The translations under genes and the position numbers were made by a program. 50,621 nt of DNA, from the NCBI GenBank assembly GCA_045578045.1, contig JAZNJM010000084.1, forward strand, positions 1-50,621, in the 5' to 3' direction. Origin of the DNA: SIG653 sp045578045. GTDB taxonomy: Bacteria > Bacillota > Clostridia > Oscillospirales > CAG-382. The notes under the pieces are model-generated. The model did no database searches. It worked only from the letters and a program-made list of their open reading frames with translations, and had not been told where the DNA came from. Position 1 is the stretch's first letter, and every line of letters begins with the position of its first letter. Shown piece after piece: positions 1 through 9,212 of this stretch.

Positions 1-94
1 ACTCACTGTCAATGCCGAAAAACGCCATCCAGCCGACAGGTACGTCAATGCGAAAATATCCGCTATCAAATGAACCTTTTTCACTTACGCCCAT
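1..94 (-). CDS. Partial hypothetical protein (N-terminus only)
   Basis: Reading the minus strand from an ATG at 94-92 gives an open frame that runs off the left edge. It encodes 31 residues beginning MGVSEKGSFDSGYFRIDVPV and continuing into GWMAFFGIDSE. The SGYF-x-IDVPVGWMAF wording looks like the start of a beta-rich domain seen in small clostridial proteins, but I cannot name a family. The start overlaps the last 10 bases of the upstream DUF6935 gene, which suggests translational coupling. No strong ribosome-binding site is visible, so the exact start is uncertain. The product is truncated by the window edge. Confidence 0.5.
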   Translation of the reverse strand, partial: MGVSEKGSFDSGYFRIDVPVGWMAFFGIDSE

Positions 95-684
95 TTGTCG
101 TCAGATTTTGGAATCCTTACGTCTGCAAGACACTGAATATCATTTAAAAACCACTGACCTGTGGAGGGCTTTTTACGGAGCTTGATGGGACGAGGATTGT
201 CCGCCCCACCGCTTGTTACGTACATTGTCGCCCAGTTTTCCTCATCAAAGGAGTATGGATTCTCGCTAACAGTAACGGTATATGGCTTATTTGGCGTATA
301 GTTGTTGTCAGCTGTTGCACCGCCGAGAAATGATCTTGCTTTATAGCCCTTGCCAGTTAGTCGATCCTTCAGGAAATCTTGCTCCTTACCGTTGAAAGTC
401 TCCGGACCTTTCAAAAAGCTGAGCATTGCGACTGCCTCATTCGGATCTGTGTCATATCGATTCAGTGCAAGTATAACCAATGAAGTTGTCTTAAATGCGG
501 TATCCAATGTTGCCTCTGGAAGTGCTTTCAGCTCATCCACATTTGAAGGCAACGTGGCGAATGTGAATTTTTCTGTGTAATTTCTGCCTTTTCCCGTATT
601 ATTTGCTGAATTATTCATTGCTTTTGCAGTCTCTTTTTTAAATGCAGACTCCAAACTTTTTTTCAAAAAATCAAACAATGCCAT
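85..684 (-). CDS. DUF6935-like protein
   Basis: A 199-residue protein with no signal peptide or membrane segment. The start ATG at 684 follows AGGAGA at a good distance. The N-terminus is a short amphipathic helix (ALFDFLKKSLESAFKKE). The rest alternates helices with beta-strands and ends in RKKPSTGQWFLNDIQCLADVRIPKSDDKWA. From memory this matches the DUF6935 family, whose function is unknown, and the FNDI/FLND ending is typical. It lies 17 bases downstream of an unknown gene and overlaps the partial gene at the left edge, so the three are probably one transcript. The role is unknown. A link to stress or secretion would be speculation. Confidence 0.65.
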   Translation of the reverse strand: MALFDFLKKSLESAFKKETAKAMNNSANNTGKGRNYTEKFTFATLPSNVDELKALPEATLDTAFKTTSLVILALNRYDTDPNEAVAMLSFLKGPETFNGKEQDFLKDRLTGKGYKARSFLGGATADNNYTPNKPYTVTVSENPYSFDEENWATMYVTSGGADNPRPIKLRKKPSTGQWFLNDIQCLADVRIPKSDDKWA

Positions 685-701
685 TTTGTATATCTCCTGT
701 T

Positions 702-1145
702 TTAGTTAGATTTTACGTATCGGGTAGTAATAAAGGTAAGATATTCGTTATCATATGAAATCTTTGCCCATCCATTCTCACTCATATCTTCTCCGACTTG
801 TATCCAAAGTTCGCCTTCGCGTTCTTCCCATAACTTAGGCTCATCTGTCATCATACCATCATACAGCTTGATAACACCCGCCTTAACAGCCTGTTCAACC
901 TCCTCTTTAGATACTCCATCGGGCAGAGGCATCAACATATACAGTTTGCCATCTTCACACACCTCGATCTGACCGCCGATCATCTGCTTTCTCTCCTTAA
1001 GCTCAGCTGCAACCGATTCCTCATCAGATTCATCAATGTATAACATTGGCGAACTAAGATAATCCTCTGCACTCAGATAAACCATCTCATCGTTTTCATT
1101 TACCACGCCGATAGAATGAAACACCCATTTTCCAACATAGCTCAT
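702..1145 (-). CDS. Small hypothetical protein, possibly lipocalin-like
   Basis: A 147-residue soluble protein. A GTG codon nine bases further upstream is in frame, but it lies inside the AGGAGGTGG ribosome-binding site, so the ATG at 1145 (8 bases after AGGAGG) is the real start. The sequence opens MSYVGKWVFHSIG, contains an acidic middle (DESDEESVAAELKERK) and ends with alternating hydrophobic strands (LTFITTRYVKSN). The early GKW and the strand-rich layout recall small lipocalin-fold proteins, but this is weak. It sits 66 bases after the dockerin gene stop and 17 bases before the DUF6935 gene. I do not recognise the family. Confidence 0.6.
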   Translation of the reverse strand: MSYVGKWVFHSIGVVNENDEMVYLSAEDYLSSPMLYIDESDEESVAAELKERKQMIGGQIEVCEDGKLYMLMPLPDGVSKEEVEQAVKAGVIKLYDGMMTDEPKLWEEREGELWIQVGEDMSENGWAKISYDNEYLTFITTRYVKSN

Positions 1146-1211
1146 AGAAACCACCTCCTGTAAATTTTTATCTTAAAATTAATACAGATTACTGCTATTG
1201 ATTAATATATA

Positions 1212-4200
1212 TCAAGGGTGAAGATTATAAGTTCCAAGGAAATGGCCTTTAATTCTTAAATAGTCTGTAGAATCAATGCGTCCTTCTCCTGTAACATCGC
1301 CAGCCAAAGCGGAAACACCCTCAAGATTGAAAGTTCCTAAAAATGCTCCTTTAATTCTCAGATAGTCTGTAGAATCAACTCTTCCTTCTCCTGTAACGTC
1401 ACCAAATAGCCAGATTTCAGCATCCTGTATAATGTTCTCTTCATCAACAACTATGGTATACTCTTGGGTAATGTGGTTTGCTTTTGTAACCTTCAAGGTG
1501 TAAGTGCCCTCTGCAACACCCTCCATAGAATATGTCGCTGCGTTACCCTTAACTGTAGCAGTGTAATTTGCTGCTTCACTGCCTTCGGCAAATAACTCGA
1601 TGATAATATCATCCGTATCGCTTCCAAAACTTTTAATTTTACCGCTTATTGTTGCCAAAGTCTCAGTAACAAAACATTTACATACGCTACAAACGTAACC
1701 TTCATTGCCATTTTCATCATTCAAAAGCTCAAAGCTGTGAGCCTGATGAGTAGAGAAATAGGCATCGGGGCATTCTTCATCAGCACAAATCTGCCAATGG
1801 TTATTGTTATCGTAAACGTATTCAAGTGCGTGAACGTGTATCGTTATGGGAGCGTCAATGGTCTTGCTGTAAGATAATCCGCAAGAACATACGTATTTGA
1901 TAACCGTCTGACTTGCACTCTCGGTGGCAAATTCTTTGAAGCTGTGAATCTCCGTTTTCTTCTTGCCACATTCGCATACACGGTAATGTGCATTCAAGTT
2001 GCCCTCTATTACGGCATATCCCTCGTAATTACAGGTGTGTGGCTCTGGTTCGGGGGCGGCAACCACGGTGAAGGAGCCAGGGATGATGATTTGTCCGAGG
2101 TAAGGATCATTCAGTATTCCCACAAATCTTATCACATTACCTGCTACAGCGGCGTCTTTGAGTGTTATTTCACCAGTATTGGTGTTGATGGACGCCTTGT
2201 TAGTGCTTGTGGTGTATGGTGGTATACCGAGTTGAGGGATAGGCTCTACCAAAGCCCATGTGAGTCTTTCTCTCAACTGTTTCTTTATTGTATCGCTTTG
2301 CAGCTGCGTTTTAATATCACTTTCCAAGAAATCCTCGGCTTCGAACTTGGTTGCACGGCGTTGAGTCAGCATTTCAATACGAGCGTGGAGCGACAGTTGA
2401 GGAACAAACGAACCACCTTCGATGACTTCGGCGCCTCTGTTCACTACGGAAACCGTATAAGGTACAAAATTATCGGGAACAACACGAACTGTTATTGACT
2501 CAAGGGAATTTGAATCAGCGTCAAGCTTTGTCAAAACATCAAAAGTTACATAGCCCAGCTTTGCTGCGGCAAACTTAATTGTTTTTCCAAGTACGGGATC
2601 ACTGAATGGTTCAAGTACTCCGTTTTTATCCACAATAATAGTATCAATATTTCCCGTGTCGGGTATCCACCGCGTAACGTTGGTGCTATTCAGCGTAGCA
2701 TTATCAGGAACAGAACCGACCGTAAGCTCGAAACTCTCGTTCAACTTGACAAAAATCTCTTTAACAGGCTTTCCGTTATAGAGTATGTTCGTGCCCGTAG
2801 GCTCAACGTAATTACCTACAACAACCTTGCTATATCCAATTTCAGTTCCCGCTTCGAAATCTACCGTTTCCTTAAAGCGTGAATAAACCATATAAACGCC
2901 AACTTCTAAATTATCAAACGCAGGTTCAGCTTTCGCTTGGCTCCAATTCAAAGAGGAAAGGTCGCGGTCCTTGTCATAAGGATAAATCAGCCATTCTTGC
3001 GTATCGTTATAGTAAGCTGATTTAGTTATATATCTTCCTTCATTTTCAGGATCATCATACCAGTTGAAAACACCAATCGTAGGCCAACGCGTATTCTGAT
3101 CCTTCTGTACAGTGCAGACGTTGGAGTAAAGCGCATCCTTATAGATGCCATCGTAGGAGGTGATCTTCATTCGAACCTGCTTGCCCGTAAGACCACGGTG
3201 CATAAGAAGCACTTCTACAGCTAACTCAGGAGAGATGCGGAAATTTCCGTAATCTTGCCACTCATCATTTTCCAAAACTTGCCACTGATATTTCTTTGTT
3301 CCTTTCAGCTTTTTGTAAGCCTCGTTGAAGGTCAAAACAGGGTCGCTGTCATAGACAGCATTGCTGTATACGACCTCAGCGCCAGATGTCGCAAAAGAGC
3401 CACAATAATCGTCATCGTAGACGATATTAAGACCGTAATTGTAATAGTAGTCCAAAATACCGTCTCCGTCATAAACGCCATTCTCCCAATCCTGAAAAAC
3501 ACCGTTTGTATAAGAGTTCGTCACGTAGAAATGCTCGATGCTTCCAAAACGTTCCTCCATAAACGCTACCATATAATACTTATGACTTCCATCCCACTTC
3601 ACAGCCGAATAACGCGTGAAATAGCTCAGTGGAATTTTGAAATTGTAAACGGTATGGCCGTCCTTGTGTTCCGTATGGAAAGGAGCACTCACACGTTCGT
3701 AACTTGTTATCAAATTGCCGTTTTTGTCCTCCTCGTACAATACCCATTTGCAAACGGCAAGATGACCTCTGTCAAAATATGGATTATCCTCATCCGTCAG
3801 ATCATAATGAGATTCTGCGGAGAAGTAAAACGCTGGGGTTTCAGCCGGTCCATAATACAGCGTATCGCCGCCCGCCAACGTATCTGCAACTATCTCTCCC
3901 CCAGAATAAGCATATATTTCATAGTGATGGCGCTCTGCATAATTGTATTGCGTATGGGTGTCTGTGAGACTATAAGCCTTTTCTGCTCTTGGCTTTACAA
4001 TTATGGTATCACTGTCGCTCTTATTTCTGAAATTCAGATCTTCATAATAAGCCTTATCATTATTAGCATTATAAGTTACTTCATTCTCTTCGTCATCGAT
4101 ATAGACGTGCACCTTTTTCATGTTGAACACCTTCTCGCCGTAGCCGTCAACAGCGGGAATACCAATATTTCCACGAAGTGTGTCCCTGATACAACGGCAG

Positions 4201-5399
4201 TTCGCCCATAACATCCAGTTTGAATGAGACCAGGGCCAAGGACCACTGTTGGGACTTCCTGCATTTCTGTCAGGAACGCGCTCTTTATCGGTCTTTGAGG
4301 TGTCGAATGTACCTGCATTGATACGCAGAGTATATTCCTTCACACTTCCACCGTTCAGCCCGTTGATACCAATAACGTTAGCACCACCACAGCCCCAAAA
4401 TTCACCATCGTTGATGATGACCTTACTGCCCTCGCCTACAATCTGTACCGCCGCCTTGGCGCCTCTGTTGGACAAGCAATTTTCAATCATGCTTTCCCTT
4501 GTATAGTCTGAGAACATACAGTCGATATTATCCCTATCATATTCGGGAACGCCGCTGACGTTGAATTGGTTGCGGTAGCCGCCTCGCCCCTCAATATAAC
4601 CACCGTTGATGATAACCTTTCCACCGTTTGCCACGATGGCAGAACCATAGATCTGCTCGTATGCGTATCCGTTATAGGTAATCTTGACGAGGAGATTCGT
4701 TTCTTTGTCCTTATCAAGATAGAAAGAATGGACCATCCATATCTTGCGGTTTCTTCCCGCCTTAATATCGGTGTTGCTGACAGTCAGCTCTGCACCTGTA
4801 TCCACTCGAAAAACGTCTCTGACCGCGGTATAAGTATAGTTGGGACCGCCAAAGAAATTGGTGCGGTTGTGCATCCAACCGTCATACCAAACTTGTGCAT
4901 CATCTCCAGTGGAATTTGTAACCGTAAGATCACAGCCCTCGCCGAGATAGAAGAAAGTTAGAGAGTCATACTTATAACCGTTTCTTTTAGAATTGCTACG
5001 ATTATCAAAATTAACGTTGTTTTTATAGTGGATGTCGTATCCGTCAAGTTCGAGGAATTTTTTACCCGTTCCAACAACGCACTGAGCCATAATCAACTTC
5101 GAATTAGAGTGTGTGCGGATGGTATCAAATCCGTCATCGCCGGTTTTATCCTCTCTACCGTCAAAATACTCGATGGACGTTTCGTGCGAGACATCCTCGG
5201 TGAGCTTGTAATAAGTGGGAGAGTCCACGTTTTTCTCCATCTCTATAATCAGCTGCTCCATTTCGCTGATGAGGATAGGGTTCTCCGCACTTTCTCCAAC
5301 GGTTTCACCATCTGCCGTTACCGTCATAGGAAATATACCTACAAAAATTGACAGAACCAAAAGCACAGATACTATCTTTTTTATCATTTTGCTTTTCAT
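1212..5399 (-). CDS. Large secreted dockerin protein with beta-helix-like region
   Basis: The start is the ATG at 5399, six to eight bases after AGGAGG; the longer frame begins at a TTG without a site. The 1395-aa product has a Sec signal peptide (KKIVSVLLVLSIFVGIFPMTVTA). Residues about 190-390 carry glycine-rich repeats such as GGKVIINGGYIEGRGG and GSKVIINDGEFWGCGG, typical of right-handed beta-helix (pectate-lyase-like) folds. Cys-rich modules follow (HTC-x(n)-CECG, CSCG, CSVC), then a carboxypeptidase-regulatory-like beta domain (ATISGKIKSFGSD). Two dockerin segments of about 23 residues end the protein, each GDVTGEGR-(V/I)-DSTDYLRIKG. Dockerins bind cohesins in cellulosome-type assemblies, and a cohesin-like protein is encoded at 44388. 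The enzymatic or adhesive role is not evident; no catalytic motif is recognised. Confidence 0.85.
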   Translation of the reverse strand: MKSKMIKKIVSVLLVLSIFVGIFPMTVTADGETVGESAENPILISEMEQLIIEMEKNVDSPTYYKLTEDVSHETSIEYFDGREDKTGDDGFDTIRTHSNSKLIMAQCVVGTGKKFLELDGYDIHYKNNVNFDNRSNSKRNGYKYDSLTFFYLGEGCDLTVTNSTGDDAQVWYDGWMHNRTNFFGGPNYTYTAVRDVFRVDTGAELTVSNTDIKAGRNRKIWMVHSFYLDKDKETNLLVKITYNGYAYEQIYGSAIVANGGKVIINGGYIEGRGGYRNQFNVSGVPEYDRDNIDCMFSDYTRESMIENCLSNRGAKAAVQIVGEGSKVIINDGEFWGCGGANVIGINGLNGGSVKEYTLRINAGTFDTSKTDKERVPDRNAGSPNSGPWPWSHSNWMLWANCRCIRDTLRGNIGIPAVDGYGEKVFNMKKVHVYIDDEENEVTYNANNDKAYYEDLNFRNKSDSDTIIVKPRAEKAYSLTDTHTQYNYAERHHYEIYAYSGGEIVADTLAGGDTLYYGPAETPAFYFSAESHYDLTDEDNPYFDRGHLAVCKWVLYEEDKNGNLITSYERVSAPFHTEHKDGHTVYNFKIPLSYFTRYSAVKWDGSHKYYMVAFMEERFGSIEHFYVTNSYTNGVFQDWENGVYDGDGILDYYYNYGLNIVYDDDYCGSFATSGAEVVYSNAVYDSDPVLTFNEAYKKLKGTKKYQWQVLENDEWQDYGNFRISPELAVEVLLMHRGLTGKQVRMKITSYDGIYKDALYSNVCTVQKDQNTRWPTIGVFNWYDDPENEGRYITKSAYYNDTQEWLIYPYDKDRDLSSLNWSQAKAEPAFDNLEVGVYMVYSRFKETVDFEAGTEIGYSKVVVGNYVEPTGTNILYNGKPVKEIFVKLNESFELTVGSVPDNATLNSTNVTRWIPDTGNIDTIIVDKNGVLEPFSDPVLGKTIKFAAAKLGYVTFDVLTKLDADSNSLESITVRVVPDNFVPYTVSVVNRGAEVIEGGSFVPQLSLHARIEMLTQRRATKFEAEDFLESDIKTQLQSDTIKKQLRERLTWALVEPIPQLGIPPYTTSTNKASINTNTGEITLKDAAVAGNVIRFVGILNDPYLGQIIIPGSFTVVAAPEPEPHTCNYEGYAVIEGNLNAHYRVCECGKKKTEIHSFKEFATESASQTVIKYVCSCGLSYSKTIDAPITIHVHALEYVYDNNNHWQICADEECPDAYFSTHQAHSFELLNDENGNEGYVCSVCKCFVTETLATISGKIKSFGSDTDDIIIELFAEGSEAANYTATVKGNAATYSMEGVAEGTYTLKVTKANHITQEYTIVVDEENIIQDAEIWLFGDVTGEGRVDSTDYLRIKGAFLGTFNLEGVSALAGDVTGEGRIDSTDYLRIKGHFLGTYNLHP

Positions 5400-5457
5400 A
5401 AAGATTTCCTCCTTAGATTTCTTTGAGTTATTTTCGGTCAATTCTTCCGCATAAAGA

Positions 5458-5486
5458 AATATGAACGTTTTTCTAAAAGGTGTCAG
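5458..5486 (-). promoter_or_regulatory. Putative promoter of the dockerin gene
   Basis: On the minus strand CTGACA (5486-5481) is followed after 17 bases by CATATT (5463-5458). Transcription would begin about 40 bases before the AGGAGG site of the dockerin gene. Both hexamers deviate from consensus, so this is a moderate call. Its -35 lies only four bases from the -35 of the opposite promoter at 5491, so the two divergent units could share control. Confidence 0.4.
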
Positions 5487-5490
5487 AGTC

Positions 5491-5519
5491 TTGACCGAAT
5501 CAAAATTTTATGGTACAAT
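5491..5519 (+). promoter_or_regulatory. Sigma-A promoter for SBP-regulator operon
   Basis: TTGACC (5491-5496), a 17-base spacer and TACAAT (5514-5519). It points toward the sugar-binding lipoprotein gene at 5796, giving an untranslated leader of about 270 bases. The -35 and early spacer (CTTGACCGAATCAAAAT) closely resemble the promoter at 22356 (CTTGACAGAATCGAAAT). Confidence 0.75.
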
Positions 5520-5543
5520 GAAAAACAACATTAAATGGGGTGG

Positions 5544-5618
5544 ACTCTGTGTTTCGTTGGCACGCCCACAGAGTTCTTTATGTATGAATCGCATTCCTAC
5601 ATAAAGGGATACCCCTTT
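5544..5618 (+). promoter_or_regulatory. Leader RNA with alternative hairpins
   Basis: Three inverted repeats lie close together in the 5' leader. ACTCTGTG (5544-5551) pairs with CACAGAGT (5567-5574). CTTTATGTA (5576-5584) pairs with TACATAAAG (5598-5606). AAAGGG (5603-5608) pairs with CCCTTT (5613-5618). The second and third share bases 5603-5606, so they cannot both form. Further on, CCTACCC and GGGTAGG (near 5700-5730) can also pair. This arrangement suggests a regulatory leader, but I recognise no known riboswitch class. Confidence 0.4.
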
Positions 5619-5795
5619 ATCAACTTATGACAAAGGCAAGATCTATACCCTCCTTCCATAACCTTGCAATTATAATTATAAGGATTCCTTCTTTTTTTAC
5701 CCTACCCCAAAAGACATAAAAGGGTAGGAAGGGCAAAAAAATTTTACAAAAGGGTGGGATTTCGGGTGGGAAAACCCATATTAGAAGGTGGAAAT

Positions 5796-7166
5796 ATGAA
5801 AAAAATCGTATTCTTATTATGTTTTGCAATCCTGATTACTTGTTTTTTCGGATGCGCACAAAACAACACAGCACTCAGTCCTGAAAATCCCGTTACGCTG
5901 ACTATGTGGCACGTTTACGGCAGCCAAACCAAATCACCATTAAATGACGTTATCAACGAATTTAATCAAACGGTTGGAAAAGAGAAAGGTATCACAATTA
6001 ACGTAGAATCAGTTACCAGCTCCTCTGCAATTGACAAGGCATTGTCTGCTTCTGCAAACGGAGAACCTGGTGCGGATATGCTGCCCGATCTCTTTACGGC
6101 TTATCCCCGTGTTATTGAACTAATCGGCAAAGAACGTCTTTTATGTTGGGACGATTATTTCTCGGAAAATGAATTATCCTATTTTCACAAAAGTTTTCTT
6201 TCCGAGGGATATTTTGACAAAGACTTGCTGATGCTTCCCGTGGCAAAATCTACAGAAGCCTTTTATCTCAACAAAACCCTTTTTGACCGTTTCAGTACCG
6301 CTACTGGTGTTTCTGTTAATGATTTGAACACCTTTGACGGCGTATTTGATGCTGCTCGTAAATATTACGATTGGTCAAACGGTCAGAACTTTATGCAGAT
6401 CAATGACTACTATCATTACGCCTACGTAGGTATGAAGGCTTATGGTTGCGAGCTTATCCGCAATGGCCGTCTGCGTCTGGAGGACGATGCTTTCAGAACA
6501 ATTTGGATTCCTTTGGCTGAAACAGCCATCTACGGAGGTATTTGTCTTAAGGATGGTTATGCTGCATCACGTTGGAAGACTGTTGAAATAATTGCCAATA
6601 CTGGCTCAACCGCAGACGTTTTGTATCAACCCGATGAAGTGATCTACTCTGACAATACCACCGAAGCCATTAATTCGATCGCTCTCCCGTATCCTACCTT
6701 TACGGACAATAGTGCTTGTGTGATCTACCGCGGTGGCGGTCTATTTGCTGTAAAAAGCGAAGATGAACGCAAGAATCAGGCATCATACGTCTTTGCAAAG
6801 TGGCTTACTGAAAGGGAACACAATCTGGCTTTTGTAATAAACGCTGGGTATCTCCCAGTTACCACCGAAGCCTTTGATGCCTTGTTTCATAATTTTAATA
6901 TGATTGAAAAAGAAAAATACCGCAGTGTTTATCAAGCAGTGGATATGATGTTGGAGAACTATTCCTTCTATGCACTCCCCATCTATGACGGCGCTTCAAA
7001 TATCCAGTTGAATTTCGAAAAGAACGTTAAATCGGTCTTGTCATCCGCACATAACCAATATGTAAGGCGAGTATCGAATGGTGAAGATTACAAAAAAGTA
7101 TTAAACGAACTTGTTGAATCTTCGCTCACAGAGCTTAAAGCACTGTCAACCGAGCAAGGAGTGTGA
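5796..7166 (+). CDS. Sugar-binding (family 1-type) extracellular lipoprotein
   Basis: The true start is the ATG at 5796, after AAGGTGG; the GTG at 5754 lies upstream of that site. The 456-aa product begins with a lipoprotein signal peptide ending ITCFFGC, so it should be lipid-anchored outside the cell. The mature part opens PVTLTMWHVYGSQTKSPLNDVINEFNQTVGKEKGI in the style of family-1 sugar-binding proteins, and later has the usual FAKWLTE helix and DALF segment. No permease follows. The next gene, nine bases on, is a membrane LuxR-type regulator. It may therefore present a ligand to that regulator rather than serve transport; this is inference from context. Confidence 0.8.
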   Translation: MKKIVFLLCFAILITCFFGCAQNNTALSPENPVTLTMWHVYGSQTKSPLNDVINEFNQTVGKEKGITINVESVTSSSAIDKALSASANGEPGADMLPDLFTAYPRVIELIGKERLLCWDDYFSENELSYFHKSFLSEGYFDKDLLMLPVAKSTEAFYLNKTLFDRFSTATGVSVNDLNTFDGVFDAARKYYDWSNGQNFMQINDYYHYAYVGMKAYGCELIRNGRLRLEDDAFRTIWIPLAETAIYGGICLKDGYAASRWKTVEIIANTGSTADVLYQPDEVIYSDNTTEAINSIALPYPTFTDNSACVIYRGGGLFAVKSEDERKNQASYVFAKWLTEREHNLAFVINAGYLPVTTEAFDALFHNFNMIEKEKYRSVYQAVDMMLENYSFYALPIYDGASNIQLNFEKNVKSVLSSAHNQYVRRVSNGEDYKKVLNELVESSLTELKALSTEQGV

Positions 7167-7175
7167 TAAGGAGAC

Positions 7176-8831
7176 GTGAAACGACTCAAAAAAATTAATA
7201 TTACAAGCATACTAAAACAGGTAAAAGCCGAAGGCGTATCTATGCGCAGACGCTTTGTTCTATACATTATCTCAGCAATTGCCTTAGTAATGTCCTTGAT
7301 TCTGCTCCTTTTAAACTTGTTCGGCGTGATGAATCCAACGAATACAAGAATTATGGAAGTGCTTGATACTCAGCTTTTGTCTTATACAGATTACATTGAA
7401 CACGACTATAACGAAGCCGCTGCACACGCTCTTTCCTTTTCTGAACAAATTGAATCAACGTTGGAGAGCTATTTGATTCATAATAATCTTGCATTTGAAG
7501 GACTGAAAAACAATGCAGATGCTCTTTCAGCGTTGCAGATAGAGCTTTATAATATCGTTTACCTGAATATGCAGCTTGCTCCTGCTAGTGGCGCGTTTTA
7601 CATTCTTGATACGACCGTCAACAATCAGTCAGAGCCTCAGCTTTATAACGGAATTTATCTAAAATACATCAATCTATATTCTGAAAGCACCGTGAACAAC
7701 GATATCGCCCTGTACCGAGGCTCATTTTCCACAGCTAAAGAAGGTAATCTGACCTTCCATAGCGGTTGGAATAACGAAATGCACACAAATTTCTTCAACA
7801 AATGTGAGTCTGAGTTCGCCAAAGGTACTTACTATATTCTAAGCCCCACAGTTGACATCCCAGACACATGGGAAAGGGCACGATACGTATACACGCCAAT
7901 TCGTGATGCGAGAGATAATATTATTGGTGTCTGTGGCTTCGAAATAAATGATCTGTATTTTCAGTTATCAAAGAAAGCTAACGACAGTAAGTTAGGACAA
8001 CTTGTGGGAGCACTTCTTGACGAAGAACAGGAACATTTCTCAGGTCAATTCAATTCCAATCGATACAACGCAATGAACGAAGAATCTATAAAGTTCTCAA
8101 AACAAAACGAATGTACTGTGTTTGACTTTAAAACAGAAAAATGTATTGGTAAAACACAAAACGTCAAGCTCGGCAACCACACTTTTACCGTTGCACTTAT
8201 GATGACCGAAAGCCAATACAATGCGCAGATCCGCAAAGGACAAATGAAAACGGCAGGAATCATCTTATTTGTGGTTATGGTTGCCCTTACATATTGCCTG
8301 TTTATGAGCAAAAAATACGTTGCTCCCATTCTAACAAAGATCGATCAAGTAAAATATAGCGGTGATCGCGGAGAGCAGTTAAAGATTCGTGAAATTGATG
8401 ACCTATTTGATTTTCTTGCTCAAAGAGACGTGGCTTACGAAGAGCAGCTAAAACTTCTTCAAGCGGCAAAGCAAGCAGCCGAGGAGGAAACACAGCGAAC
8501 AAAAGCAGCTTATGAAAAAGCCCTTGAGGAATACGTGTTGGCACAGAACGAGATCCTACACTTAACTGAAGAACAGAAGAAAAAAATTGCATTAGAAGAT
8601 TACGACTTCTTTGTTTGCAATTTAAAGACGTTAACGCCTACCGAGTCTCGCATTTATCAGCTTTATTTGGAGGGTAAGACAGCACGTGAAATTGCTACGA
8701 TTCTCGGTATTCAAGAAAACACTATGAAGTATCATAACAAAAATATATACGGAAAGCTGGGTGTATCCTCCAGAAAACAGCTTCTCCGTTTTGCAACATT
8801 GAAACAGCAACAAGATAAGAAGGAGCTTTGA
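7176..8831 (+). CDS. Membrane-anchored LuxR-type regulator with extracellular sensor
   Basis: A 551-aa protein starting at GTG 7176, with AAGGAG only two bases upstream, so the start is a little uncertain. Segment order: a short cytoplasmic N-terminus; a transmembrane helix at about 27-50 (FVLYIISAIALVMSLILLLL); an extracellular region of about 300 residues resembling Cache-type sensors (FYILDTTVNNQ, YVYTPIRDARDNIIGVCGFEI); and a second helix at about 357-377 (IILFVVMVALTYCLF). A cytoplasmic coiled coil (about 400-470) and a C-terminal LuxR/GerE helix-turn-helix (LTPTESRIYQLYLEGKTARE, then TILGIQENTMKYHNKNIYGKLGV) complete it. There is no kinase or receiver domain, so it would bind DNA while tethered to the membrane. 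Its likely partner is the binding protein encoded just upstream. Confidence 0.85.
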   Translation: MKRLKKINITSILKQVKAEGVSMRRRFVLYIISAIALVMSLILLLLNLFGVMNPTNTRIMEVLDTQLLSYTDYIEHDYNEAAAHALSFSEQIESTLESYLIHNNLAFEGLKNNADALSALQIELYNIVYLNMQLAPASGAFYILDTTVNNQSEPQLYNGIYLKYINLYSESTVNNDIALYRGSFSTAKEGNLTFHSGWNNEMHTNFFNKCESEFAKGTYYILSPTVDIPDTWERARYVYTPIRDARDNIIGVCGFEINDLYFQLSKKANDSKLGQLVGALLDEEQEHFSGQFNSNRYNAMNEESIKFSKQNECTVFDFKTEKCIGKTQNVKLGNHTFTVALMMTESQYNAQIRKGQMKTAGIILFVVMVALTYCLFMSKKYVAPILTKIDQVKYSGDRGEQLKIREIDDLFDFLAQRDVAYEEQLKLLQAAKQAAEEETQRTKAAYEKALEEYVLAQNEILHLTEEQKKKIALEDYDFFVCNLKTLTPTESRIYQLYLEGKTAREIATILGIQENTMKYHNKNIYGKLGVSSRKQLLRFATLKQQQDKKEL

Positions 8832-9212
8832 ACGCATAACACTGAAAGCACAACTGAATAAAATATATGGAAGCGTAAATTTACCAAGAATGTCGATATG
8901 TTTGAAAATTCCATTTATATTCTAAAATGAACAGACGGATCACACCAATTAACACAAAATCATCCCCTATGTTCGCTAAGTTCATTGACATAGAGTTCGG
9001 TTATGCTCCAAAACGAATCCTCAACGGATATAAATAAAATCAAGGAATGTTACTTAGTGAAACAGCCCCTTTTTATCTCGATTGTAAAGCCTTGAACCTA
9101 TAAATGCTGGAAAAATGCATTTTTTACTGATATACATTTTTTGAGGAAAATGATACATTTATACACTATTAAAAAATAGAATTTCGTATACACTTTTAGA
9201 ATAGGTGGTTTT
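8832..9212 (+). other. Intergenic region without a recognised gene
   Basis: 380 bases between the LuxR-type regulator and a small hypothetical gene. No convincing open frame, terminator or consensus promoter was found on either strand. It is AT-rich with several short copies of ATACA(T/C) near 9140-9200. The AGGTGG at 9204-9209 is the ribosome-binding site of the next gene. Confidence 0.4.

Noticed and set aside
1944..2498. 184-aa plus-strand frame inside the dockerin gene
   Set aside because: Shadow frame; the opposite strand encodes conserved Cys-rich and beta modules continuously.
3255..4211. 318-aa plus-strand frame inside the dockerin gene
   Set aside because: It is antisense to a well-supported secreted protein, has no ribosome-binding site and shows no domain-like composition.
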